Shown: piece by piece, positions 42,670 to 49,856 of the stretch
How the letters are laid out: each line of letters begins with the position of its first letter
Position numbering within the stretch: the stretch's first letter is position 1
From: Streptomyces cellulosae
Lineage (GTDB): Bacteria; Actinomycetota; Actinomycetes; Streptomycetales; Streptomycetaceae
Direction: 5' to 3'
DNA length: 49,856 nucleotides
Assembly (NCBI RefSeq): GCF_000721105.1
Contig: NZ_JOEV01000051.1
Coordinates: forward strand, 1-49,856
Position numbers and translations under genes: made by a program
The notes under the pieces: model-generated
Seen by the model: only the letters and a program-made list of their open reading frames with translations
Databases searched by the model: none
What the model was told of the DNA's origin: nothing

Positions 42670-43499
42670 GGACCAGTACCGGCGGCCGGGTCGGCCAGTA
42701 CGCCGCCCTGCTCGCGTATCTCGTCTTCCTCGCCTTTCCCTTCCTCTGGCTGCTCTCCACCGCCTTCAAGTCCCCCCGGGAGCTGGGCAGTCCGCACCCC
42801 GCCTGGATCCCGCGCGACCCCACCCTCGACAACTTCCGGCAGGCCTTCGACGAACAGCCGCTGCTGCGCGCCGCGGGCAACTCGCTGCTCGCCGCGCTCG
42901 GCGCCGCGCTGATCGCCGTACTGATCGCGACCCCGCTGGCCTACGTCATGGCCCGCCACCGCACCCGCCTCGGGAAGGCCGCGACCGGCTGGGTGGTCGT
43001 CAGCCAGGCGTTCCCGCTGGTGCTGGTGATCATCCCGCTGTTCCTGGTCCTGAAGAACCTGCGGCTGATCAACTCCCTTGCGGGGCTGGTGATGGTGTAC
43101 GTGGTCTGGGCGCTGCCGTTCGCGCTGTGGATGCTCGTCGGATACGTCCGTGCCGTGCCGGCCGAGTTGGAGGAGGCGGCGGCGGTCGACGGGGCCGGGC
43201 GGGTGCGGACGCTGGTCTCGGTGACCGCGCCGCTGCTCGCGCCGGGGATCGTGGCGACGGGCCTGTTCGCGTTCATCACCGCGTGGAACGAGTTCTTCTT
43301 CGCGCTGGTGCTGCTGAAGACGCCCGAGAAGCAGACCCTGCCGGTCGTCCTCACCCACTTCATCGGCGCGGAGGGCGTCGCCGACCTCGGTCCGCTCGCC
43401 GCCGCGGCCTTCCTCGCCACCCTGCCCTCCCTGGTCGTCTTCGCGATCATCCAACGCCGGATCACGGGCGGCATGACGGCCGGGGCGGTGAGGGGCTGA
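42666..43499 (+). CDS. ABC sugar importer permease, MalG type
   Basis: Membrane protein of 277 residues with six helices, the EAA motif ELEEAAAVDGAGRVRTL and the MalG-like end (ITAWNEFFFALVLL). It forms the channel with the MalF-type permease. It is coupled to the upstream gene by ATGA and overlaps the binding-protein start (TGATG), so the three are translated as one operon. Confidence 0.92.
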   Translation: MRTSTGGRVGQYAALLAYLVFLAFPFLWLLSTAFKSPRELGSPHPAWIPRDPTLDNFRQAFDEQPLLRAAGNSLLAALGAALIAVLIATPLAYVMARHRTRLGKAATGWVVVSQAFPLVLVIIPLFLVLKNLRLINSLAGLVMVYVVWALPFALWMLVGYVRAVPAELEEAAAVDGAGRVRTLVSVTAPLLAPGIVATGLFAFITAWNEFFFALVLLKTPEKQTLPVVLTHFIGAEGVADLGPLAAAAFLATLPSLVVFAIIQRRITGGMTAGAVRG

Positions 43500-44782
43500 T
43501 GCGAGTCAGGATCGCCGGAATCCTCGCACTGGTCCTGCTGCTTCTCGCGGGCTGCACCGGCGACGGCGGTGGCTCCGGCACCGGCCGGATCACGCTCCGC
43601 TTCCAGTCCCTCGCCTGGCAGCAGGAGTCCGTGGCGGCGAACCAGGAGCTGGTGAAGGAGTGGAACGCGACCCATCCGGACATCAAGGTCGAGTATGTGC
43701 AGGGCAGTTGGGACAGCGTCCACGACCAGCTGCTCACCTCCTTCGAGGGTGGTGAGGCGCCCGACATCATCCACGACGCCTCGGACGACCTCGCGGACTT
43801 CGCGTACGGGGGCTACCTCGCCGATCTGACCGACCTGCTGCCCGCCCGGCTCACGTCGGACATCCCGCGGCGCAGCTGGGACACGGCGACCTTCGGCGAC
43901 GGGATCTACGGCGTCCCGTTCCTCCAGGAGCCGCGCGTGCTCATCGCCAACGCGAAGTGGCTGAAGGACGCGGGCGTACGGATTCCCACCCCCGAACAGC
44001 CGTGGAGCTGGCCGGAGTTCCGGCGGATCACCCGGCAGCTCAGCGGCGACGGGAAATACGGCGTCGCCTGGCCGCTCAAGGAACCCGTCTCCGCGAGCCT
44101 CAACCTGTCGCTGTCGACGGGCGGACAGCTCTTCCACCGGGGCGCGGACGGCAAGGTGGAAATCCGGTTCGAGGCGGCGGACCAGGTGGTGCCGCGTACC
44201 ATCCACGACCAGGCCGCCACCGACCGCAGCGCCTCACCCACCACCCTCGGCAGCGGCGGCTCGGACACCCTCCCCGGCTTCTTCGGCGGCCGCTACGCGA
44301 TGGTCCCGCTCGGCTTCTCCTACCGTCAGCAGATCACCCAGCAGGCACCGAAGGGCTTCGCGTGGCAGGTGCTGCCCGCCCCGGCCGGCGCGGACGGGCT
44401 CACGCAGGGCGTCAGCCCGCAGACCCTGTCGGTCGCCGAGGACAGCCCGCACAAGAAGGAGGCCGCCGCGTTCATCGACTTCCTGCTGCGGCCGCGGAAC
44501 ATGGTCCGGCTCGCCCTGGGCGACTGGATGCTGCCCACCGGCACCCAGGCGTTGAAGGACCCCGCCCTGCACACCGCGAAGGACGGCTGGGCCACCGGCA
44601 CCGCCCTCGCCGCCCACCTGCGCCCGGCGCCCGCGCAGTCCGTGCGCGGCTACCCCGAGTGGAAGGACAAGGTCGCCACACCCGCGTTCCAGGAGTACTA
44701 CAGCGGGGCGATCGGCCTCGGGGAACTGCGGGAACGGCTGGAGGAGGACGGGAATCTGGTGCTGGCCCGCTACCAGCGCTGA
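43499..44782 (+). CDS. ABC sugar-binding lipoprotein
   Basis: Extracytoplasmic solute-binding protein of 427 residues, CUT1 type. The signal ends in the lipobox LLLAGC with the lipidated Cys at position 19. Motifs include ITLRFQSLAWQQESVAANQE, GEAPDIIHDASDDLADFAYG and GIYGVPFLQEPRVLIANAKW, the usual pattern for oligosaccharide-binding proteins. It starts one base into the MalG stop (TGATG). The order permease-permease-binding protein is inverted from the common order. Likely substrates are plant-polymer oligosaccharides; which one cannot be told. Confidence 0.92.
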   Translation: MRVRIAGILALVLLLLAGCTGDGGGSGTGRITLRFQSLAWQQESVAANQELVKEWNATHPDIKVEYVQGSWDSVHDQLLTSFEGGEAPDIIHDASDDLADFAYGGYLADLTDLLPARLTSDIPRRSWDTATFGDGIYGVPFLQEPRVLIANAKWLKDAGVRIPTPEQPWSWPEFRRITRQLSGDGKYGVAWPLKEPVSASLNLSLSTGGQLFHRGADGKVEIRFEAADQVVPRTIHDQAATDRSASPTTLGSGGSDTLPGFFGGRYAMVPLGFSYRQQITQQAPKGFAWQVLPAPAGADGLTQGVSPQTLSVAEDSPHKKEAAAFIDFLLRPRNMVRLALGDWMLPTGTQALKDPALHTAKDGWATGTALAAHLRPAPAQSVRGYPEWKDKVATPAFQEYYSGAIGLGELRERLEEDGNLVLARYQR

Positions 44783-44804
44783 GGGCGGGGCGGCCGGGCC
44801 GGGG

Positions 44805-44872
44805 AGCGGCGGGGCAGGGGCAGGGGCAGGGGCAGGTGTCAGGTCAGGCCAGGTCAGGTCAGGGAACGGACG
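44805..44872. repeat. Short G/C tandem repeats at convergent gene ends
   Basis: GGGGCA repeats (about 44805-44835) followed by CAGGT repeats (about 44840-44868) fill the gap between the binding lipoprotein and DUF3152 genes and run into the last codons of the latter. Confidence 0.75.
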
Positions 44873-45782
44873 GACCGGTGACGTACTGTCCCTTCTCGTC
44901 GTACGGCCAGACATTGGGTGCGCACCCGTGCATGCCCTTGATCTGCTGCATCATCGCGGGGGCCGGTTTGCCCGGGCCGGGGCAGCCGGCGTGGCCGTGG
45001 CCGAGGAAGTGGCCGACCTCGTGGTTGATGATCAGCGCGCGGTAACCCGTGACGTCCTTGGCGTAGACGGGGGTTGCCAGCAGCCAGCGCTCGAGGTTGA
45101 CCATCACGTTCATCGAGACGCTGCAGTTGTAGTCGCCGTGGGTGTCCAGCCCGTGCTGCCCGCAGATCTTGTCCACGGTCCCGGGCGTGGCGACCCGGAC
45201 GACGAAGTCCGTCGTGCCGCTCGACACCCGCCGGAACGCGGACTTGCCGTCCGCCGTCCAGCCGCGCCGGTCCGCCAGAATGCGCTCCACCTGCTTGGCG
45301 ACGTCCGCGGCGGACAGGTCGAGGCCGACCTCGACCTCGACCCGGTAGCGCAGGACCGTCCCCTTTCCCGACGTGCCGCTGCCGCCGGACGCGGTGGTGA
45401 AGGTGCCCGGTCCGCTGAGCGGGATGTCGGGCCGCGTGGTCTTCTCCGAGGACTTGTCGGACGGCTTGGGGGAGGAGTCGGGGGACTGCCGGGGCGGCGA
45501 GGGCTTGGCTCTGCGCGTCGGACCGGTGGGCGCGGGACCGGAATTCCCCGATACCCCCGAGACCCCTGTTTCCGTGGACTGCGTGGCCTCGGCGCGGGCG
45601 TCGGAGTGGGACCCGCCCGCACCGGGAGACGTCCAGCCCACGGCCGCGAAACCGGCGGCGCCCAGTACGGTCACCGCGGCCAGTCCTCCCAGCAGCGGCC
45701 CCTTCCGCCCGCGTGCGGAGGCATGCGCGGCGCCGCCCCGACGACGACGGCCAGGGGAGGAAGGTGTTGTATGCGCGGTCAT
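44859..45782 (-). CDS. DUF3152 metalloprotease-like exported protein
   Basis: Protein of 307 residues. A basic start (RRRRGGAAHASARGRKGPLL) and one membrane segment (LGGLAAVTVLGAAGFAAVGW) lead to a Ser/Pro/Thr linker of about 90 residues and a C-terminal DUF3152 domain. That domain has NHEVGHFLGHGHAGC, the extended zinc signature HExxHxxGxxH of metzincins with all three His, and a Met-turn-like PAPAMMQQIKGMHGC. Four Cys suggest disulfides. It is likely a cell-surface zinc protease. It is divergent from the response regulator gene and shares the 139-bp control region with the AfsQ1-type box. ATG at 45782. Confidence 0.85.
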   Translation of the reverse strand: MTAHTTPSSPGRRRRGGAAHASARGRKGPLLGGLAAVTVLGAAGFAAVGWTSPGAGGSHSDARAEATQSTETGVSGVSGNSGPAPTGPTRRAKPSPPRQSPDSSPKPSDKSSEKTTRPDIPLSGPGTFTTASGGSGTSGKGTVLRYRVEVEVGLDLSAADVAKQVERILADRRGWTADGKSAFRRVSSGTTDFVVRVATPGTVDKICGQHGLDTHGDYNCSVSMNVMVNLERWLLATPVYAKDVTGYRALIINHEVGHFLGHGHAGCPGPGKPAPAMMQQIKGMHGCAPNVWPYDEKGQYVTGPSVP

Positions 45783-45803
45783 AGTTGCTCAGGTTGTGAT
45801 CGT

Positions 45804-45882
45804 CATGTGATCGGATCTGGCCCGAACGGTAACGGAACCGTAACGGTCCTCCCTCTGTGGACTCATGTGATCATCCGGTAAC
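45804..45882. promoter_or_regulatory. AfsQ1-type response-regulator box in the divergent control region
   Basis: GTAAC-GGAACC-GTAAC (45829-45844) matches the GTnAC-N6-GTnAC motif known for AfsQ1, and a third GTAAC occurs at 45878. CATGTGATC is repeated at 45804 and 45864, exactly 60 bp apart. The site lies between the DUF3152 and response regulator genes. Confidence 0.6.
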
Positions 45883-45921
45883 AAGGCTCCGGGGGTCGCC
45901 GGCTGTACGGATACTGAGCGC

Positions 45922-46614
45922 ATGCCACGCGTTCTGCTGATCGAAGACGACCGTGCCGTGCGGGAGGGTGTCGCCCTCGCCCTGCGCCGCCTGGGGCACG
46001 AGCTCGCCGCCGCCGAGACCGGCGAGGACGGGCTGGAGCGGCTGCGGTCCTTCCGGCCGGACGTCGTGGTGCTGGACCTGATGCTGCCGGGCATGCCCGG
46101 CCTGGACGTGTGCCGGGGGATGCGCGCCCAGGACCAGACGCTGCCGATCATCATGGCGACCGCGCGAGGCGACGACGAGGACATCGTCGTAGGACTGGAG
46201 GCGGGGGCGGATGACTATGTGGTCAAGCCCGTGCAGGCCAGGGTGCTGGAGGCGCGGATCCGCGCCGTGCTGCGCCGGGCGGCCCAGGCGCCCGGCGAGG
46301 GCGGCATACCGAGGATCGACACCTACGGGGACCTGTCCATCGACCGGGCCGGACTCGCCGTCGCCTGGCAGGGAGCGCCGGTCGCGCTCGCCCCGTCCGA
46401 ACTGCGGCTGCTGCTGACCCTGTCCGCCTCGCCCGGCCAGGTGTTCAGCCGGCAGCAACTCCTGGAGGCGGTCTGGGAGCACAGCTACCACGGGGACGCC
46501 CGTCTGGTGGACGCCTGCGTCAAGCGGCTGCGCACCAAGATGGGCGAGCCGCCGCGCGAACCCCGCTACATCCAGACCGTGCGCGGCTTCGGCTACCGAT
46601 TCGCGGCACGGTGA
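45922..46614 (+). CDS. OmpR/AfsQ1-like response regulator
   Basis: Protein of 230 residues. The receiver domain has the acidic pair in LLIEDDRAVRE, the phosphorylated Asp52 in VVVLDLMLPG, Thr in IMATARGDD and Lys in DYVVKPVQA; the winged helix-turn-helix runs from about 130 (PSELRLLLTLSASPGQVFSR, DACVKRLRTKMGEPP, QTVRGFGYRF). The VVGLEAGADDYVVKPVQARV sequence is close to AfsQ1 of S. coelicolor. Its own upstream DNA has a matching box, suggesting autoregulation. The sensor kinase gene starts within its stop (GTGA). Confidence 0.9.
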   Translation: MPRVLLIEDDRAVREGVALALRRLGHELAAAETGEDGLERLRSFRPDVVVLDLMLPGMPGLDVCRGMRAQDQTLPIIMATARGDDEDIVVGLEAGADDYVVKPVQARVLEARIRAVLRRAAQAPGEGGIPRIDTYGDLSIDRAGLAVAWQGAPVALAPSELRLLLTLSASPGQVFSRQQLLEAVWEHSYHGDARLVDACVKRLRTKMGEPPREPRYIQTVRGFGYRFAAR

Positions 46615-48188
46615 GGGGCTCGGTGCGCGGTGCGTTGAAAATGCGGGCCGGCGTCCCCCAACTGCGCGGCCTGCGCATGCGGTTGATCGTGGCGTTCGCG
46701 CTCGTCGCCGCACTCGCCGCCGCCTCCACCGGTGCCCTGACCTTCCGCGAGGCCCGCACGAGCGTGCTCCAGCAGAGCCAGGACACCGTCATCAAGCTGC
46801 TGCGCACCCAGGTCGACCGGCTCGCCCCGGACATCGGCATCCCACCTGGAGAGGCCGAAGTGCGGCGGTTGGCGGCCGGCATCGCCGAGGCCGAACCCGC
46901 CGGGACCTGGCGGGTGCTGGTCGTCTACGGCGGCCTGAGCGCCACCTCCGTGCCCGACGACCCGTTCGAGGAGGTGACGCCAGAGCTGCGCCGGGCCGTG
47001 GACACCAGTCCGGCCACCGTCTTCCAGCGCGTGACCAGCGGGGACCACACCTCACTCGTCGTCGGTATGTCGGTCGTCTACGACCTGTCAGCCACGGACT
47101 CCGCGCGCATCCCCTCCGGGATCAAGGTCTTCCTGACGGTGCCGCAGACCAGAGAAGGGGCGTACGTCGACGCCCTGGTCGCCGCCGTTCAGCGGGCCAC
47201 CGTGCCCGCCCTGGCGCTGGCCGTGCTGCTGGCGCTGCTCGCCGCGCGCGGGGTGCTGCGGCCGGTGCGGGCGCTGCGCAGCGCCACCCGCAGCATCGCC
47301 GAGGGGCGGCTGGACACCCGGCTCGCCGTCCAGGGATCCGACGAACTCGCCGACCTCTCCCACACGTTCAACGAGACGGCCGCCGCGCTGGAGGAGTCGG
47401 TCGCCGAACTGCGCGGCATGGAGGCCCGGGCCCGCCGGTTCGCCGCCGATGTCTCGCACGAGCTGCGCACTCCGCTGGCCGCCATGTCCGCGGTCACCGA
47501 CGTCCTGGACGAGGACGCGAGCCACCTCGACCCGGACACCGCCACCGCGGTCCGGCTGATCAGCGGGGAGACCGTGAAGCTGGCCCGGCTGGTGGACGAC
47601 CTGATGGAGATCTCCCGCTTCGACGCGGGCGCGGCCGTGCTGCACCTGGACGAGATCGACCTCGCCGAGTCACTGCGGCGCACCCTCGCCGCCCGCGCCT
47701 GGACGGACCTCGTGGACGTCGCCCTGCCACCGCCCGACGCCCTGCGTGGCCGCGTCGACCCGCGCCGCCTCGACGTCGTCGTCGCCAATCTGGTCGGCAA
47801 CGCCCTGCGGCACGGCGGGCGGCCGGTCCGGGTCCGCCTGTACGAACGCCACGAAGGCTACGAAGGCCACGAAGGCTATGAAAGCCACAAAGAGCACAGG
47901 GGCGACCGAGGTGACGAAGGCGGGGAGCGGCTCGCGGTCATCGAGGTGCTGGACAGCGGCCCCGGCATCCCCGCCAGCGTGCTGCCCCATGTCTTCGAGC
48001 GGTTCTACAAGTCGGACGCCGCCCGCACCCGTACCGAGGGCAGCGGTCTGGGCCTCGCCATCACGGCCGAGAACGTCCGGGTGCACGGCGGCACCGTCCG
48101 CGCGGCGAACCGGCCGGAGGGCGGCGCCGTCTTCACCGTCGAACTCCCGCTGAGGAGCGACGAGTCGACCGGGGGGAGCGGATCGTGA
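46611..48188 (+). CDS. Sensor histidine kinase with repeat insertion
   Basis: Membrane kinase of 525 residues. First helix near 24-42 (LIVAFALVAALAAAST), an extracytoplasmic sensor of about 150 residues, second helix near 193-212, HAMP, H box with the phosphoryl His in DVSHELRTPLAAM, N box (VANLVGNALRHG) and G boxes DSGPGIP and GSGLGLAI. Between N and G1 boxes an insert of about 30 residues made of H/Y-E-G/S triplets (residues 411-428) followed by EHRGDRGDEGG extends the ATP lid. It is coupled to the regulator gene by GTGA and to the lipoprotein by GTGA. Confidence 0.92.
   Translation: MRGSVRGALKMRAGVPQLRGLRMRLIVAFALVAALAAASTGALTFREARTSVLQQSQDTVIKLLRTQVDRLAPDIGIPPGEAEVRRLAAGIAEAEPAGTWRVLVVYGGLSATSVPDDPFEEVTPELRRAVDTSPATVFQRVTSGDHTSLVVGMSVVYDLSATDSARIPSGIKVFLTVPQTREGAYVDALVAAVQRATVPALALAVLLALLAARGVLRPVRALRSATRSIAEGRLDTRLAVQGSDELADLSHTFNETAAALEESVAELRGMEARARRFAADVSHELRTPLAAMSAVTDVLDEDASHLDPDTATAVRLISGETVKLARLVDDLMEISRFDAGAAVLHLDEIDLAESLRRTLAARAWTDLVDVALPPPDALRGRVDPRRLDVVVANLVGNALRHGGRPVRVRLYERHEGYEGHEGYESHKEHRGDRGDEGGERLAVIEVLDSGPGIPASVLPHVFERFYKSDAARTRTEGSGLGLAITAENVRVHGGTVRAANRPEGGAVFTVELPLRSDESTGGSGS
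47841..47894 (+). repeat. 9-bp tandem repeat within the sensor kinase gene
   Basis: Six 9-bp units (YAYGAARGC type, e.g. CACGAAGGC, TACGAAGGC) starting at 47841 encode alternating Tyr/His-Glu-Gly triplets. The frame is kept because the unit is a multiple of three. Confidence 0.85.
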
Positions 48189-48763
48189 GAGCCGTACGCC
48201 GATCCGCGCTGCTGTTCCTCCCGGTCCTGTGCGCCCTCACGTCCTGCGGTGTCCCCGCGACCGGAGTGGTGGAGGCGGGCGGTCCCGCCAGTGGGGTGCT
48301 GCCGACGATCTGGGTCTCCTTCGTGGCGGACGGCGCCCTGGTGGCCGTCCCGCGCAGGACCGTCGCGCCGGTCGACGTCGAGTCGGCCGTACGAGTGCTG
48401 CTCCAGGGGCCGTATGACGCGGAGCGGGTCAAGGGCATCACCACACTGCTGCCGCCGTCGGGCGGGTTGCCGACGGCCGTACCGTCCCCGACCACCCGTT
48501 CCCCGGACAGTTTCAGGCAGGCCCCCCAGAAGGCCGCCGGTCCGTCGGACCTGGTGAAGGTGACCACCCTGGACGACCGTGTCTCCATCGAACTGCGGCC
48601 CGTGGGGGTGGACCTTCCCGACCTTGCCACGGCCCAGCTCATCTGCACGGCCGTCGCGGCACAGCGCGTCGCCGACCCCGAGGCGCAGCCGGCGCCGGTG
48701 ACCGTCACGGGTCCCGACGGCCGGCGCGTGGAGGCAACGGACGCGCGGTGCCCCGGCCTCTAG
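48185..48763 (+). CDS. Sensor-operon lipoprotein (GerMN-like)
   Basis: Exported lipoprotein of 192 residues: signal SALLFLPVLCALTSC with the lipidated Cys at the end, then GVPATGVVEAGGPASGVLPT and a domain with VESAVRVLLQGPYDAERVKG resembling GerM/GerN domains. The third gene of regulator-kinase-lipoprotein operons in streptomycetes commonly encodes such a protein, thought to modulate the kinase. GTG at 48185 overlaps the kinase stop. Confidence 0.85.
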   Translation: MRAVRRSALLFLPVLCALTSCGVPATGVVEAGGPASGVLPTIWVSFVADGALVAVPRRTVAPVDVESAVRVLLQGPYDAERVKGITTLLPPSGGLPTAVPSPTTRSPDSFRQAPQKAAGPSDLVKVTTLDDRVSIELRPVGVDLPDLATAQLICTAVAAQRVADPEAQPAPVTVTGPDGRRVEATDARCPGL

Positions 48764-48773
48764 TAGGGCTTGG

Positions 48774-49640
48774 TCAGGTTCGTATGGGTGTGGGTATGTC
48801 GCGGTGGCAGGTGGGGCAGGCGCCGGTCCAGGCGAGGAGTGTCTGCAGGTCGCGGACGACCTGGTAGAGGCTCAGACCAGCGCTGTGTCTTTTGGGTCTC
48901 GCGTCAGTCGTTGCAGGGTGCAGGAGGCGTGGGCGGCGGAGACGAGGGTGACGTGGTGGTGCCGGCCGCGCCAGGTGCGACCCTCGAAGTGGGCCAGTCC
49001 CAAGGCGTGTTTCATTTCTCGGTAGTCGTGTTCGATGCGCCAGCGGAGTTTGGCCGGCCGCACCAAAGTCGCCAGGGGGATCCCGGAGGGCAGGTGCGAC
49101 AGCCAGAACCGCACCGGCTCGCTCTCGCCGGCCGGCCATTCGGCCAACAGCCACCGCTCGGGCAGTTCCGGATCATCGGCAACCTTGCGGATGCCGCGTC
49201 CGGCCGGGCGGACCCTGAGGGCGACGAAGCGCGAGTACATGCGCTTGAAGCCGCTGCGGCCCTTGCCTGGGCGGGATCCTTCCCGTCAGGACACCGGCCG
49301 TGCGGCGGCCTTCCCCGCCGCGACGACCAAGTCCTTCATCGTCTGCGCAGGCTCGGCATACTGCACTTTCGGTGGCCGTCCGGTGCCCGCTTAAAGCGGC
49401 TGGACGGGCCGGGCGTCGGCCGGGTGCGCGGTGTGCCGGCCGGAGACACCGACCGCATAGGGCAGATCTCGTTCCTCCAGGCCGAGGCGTGGCATGTCGA
49501 CCCCGAGTTCGTTGAGGATCGTGCCGACGGTGTGGCGGCTTCCGTCGTACAGGCGGCGGTCGTCGATGCCGGCTTCCGCTGACAGCAGGGCGGCCACGGT
49601 GGCGAAGACACCGGTGGCGGAAGGCCAGGCTCCAGATCAT
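48774..49640 (-). pseudogene. Decayed IS701/IS4-type transposase
   Basis: Minus-strand frame with the family sequence LRWRIEHDYREMKHALGLAH, FEGRTWRGRHHHVTLVSAAH, upstream MYSRFVALRVRPAGRGIRKV and further VQYAEPAQTMKDLVVAAGKA. The Glu of the DDE set lies in YREMKH. Two in-frame stops break it: TAA near 49391 (after ARPVQPL) and TGA near 49285 where the family has Trp (PVSWREGSRP). A frameshift near 48880 moves the tail AGLSLYQVVRDLQTLLAWTG into another frame, ending at 48774. The N-terminal catalytic half is missing or scrambled. Its end lies 11 bp from the lipoprotein stop. No clear inverted repeat could be set at the left end. Confidence 0.8.
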
Positions 49641-49856
49641 GGTGGCCCCTGGCCGTCATGCGCATGTCGCGGGGCGGGGCTCCTGGCCGGCCCGAAGTCG
49701 CCGGCGCGGAAGGTTGTCGCGTCACGGTGGCCGGCGGTGCGGGCGAGCGGCTCCTGGCGGGTGCCGCTTCACCCACGGGTCACGATCCGGCGGCTCCCAC
49801 CGCGGCGGCGTTCCGGACCGCGATGTCGATGCTGTGCCTGATACGCGTCATTTTCT
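49641..49856. other. Window edge, probably more transposase debris
   Basis: No intact gene is visible. Short frames on the minus strand resemble low-complexity translations. It most likely continues the degraded insertion element. Confidence 0.3.

Overview
The window is high-GC actinobacterial DNA with a strong third-position GC bias. The gene content points to Streptomyces: a full-length two-domain geosmin synthase, a gamma-butyrolactone (GBL) signalling cluster, a Streptomyces subtilisin inhibitor, DUF6230/DUF6114 and SAV2148-family proteins, and TTA codons confined to regulatory genes. It reads as chromosomal DNA. I found no rRNA, tRNA, CRISPR array, prophage or plasmid functions. The only mobile element is a decayed transposase at the right edge.

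Layout, left to right. (1) 1-3261, minus: a nitrate/nitrite-sensing-type sensor kinase cut by the window edge, preceded by a sugar-type binding lipoprotein. (2) 3692-7766: an ArsR regulator and an Mg-type P-type ATPase, lying between two gene remnants (a DUF574 methyltransferase tail and a LytR-CpsA-Psr tail), then a TatA paralogue. (3) 7883-11540: a DUF6230/DUF6114 pair, a small secreted protein behind a long structured leader, and an AA10 lytic polysaccharide monooxygenase with a C-terminal membrane anchor. (4) 11651-15260: a minisatellite-like array, then a compact GBL circuit: NmrA-like oxidoreductase, GBL receptor, afsA synthase, second receptor homologue. (5) 15486-22310: a DUF89 phosphatase, geosmin synthase, PDZ membrane protein, M24 peptidase and an unusual APH-fold protein. 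(6) 22521-24233: a quinone oxidoreductase/TetR divergent pair with a clear operator cluster. (7) 24340-33448: trehalose and glycogen genes treZ, treY and glgX on the minus strand. A plus-strand block (FHA protein, CTG-initiated M14 carboxypeptidase, subtilisin inhibitor) separates treZ from treY. (8) 33644-41505: two exported proteins, one a copper-amine-oxidase homologue; a SAV2148-family protein; a DnaQ-like exonuclease; a YbaK/EamA pair divergent from a LysR regulator; and a second APH-fold protein. (9) 41734-48763: an ABC sugar importer without its own ATPase, a DUF3152 metalloprotease-like protein, and a response regulator/sensor kinase/lipoprotein operon with an AfsQ1-type box upstream. 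(10) 48774-end: IS701-like transposase debris.

The most coherent system is the GBL circuit. The afsA promoter overlaps a palindromic autoregulatory element, and a second such element sits directly before the second receptor gene. Both afsA and the second receptor carry a TTA codon, while the first receptor and its coupled oxidoreductase show none that I found. That places signal synthesis and one receptor under bldA tRNA control. An oxidoreductase and a metal-dependent phosphatase family member lie next door; these are the two enzyme types the post-AfsA steps of butanolide synthesis need.

The trehalose genes could make trehalose from glycogen: GlgX trims branches, TreY forms the terminal trehalosyl bond, TreZ releases trehalose. 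A second recurring feature is short tandem repeats, each of a different sequence, in many of the gaps next to gene ends. All calls come from reading the sequence. No database search was run, so family names rest on recognised motifs and order of domains.
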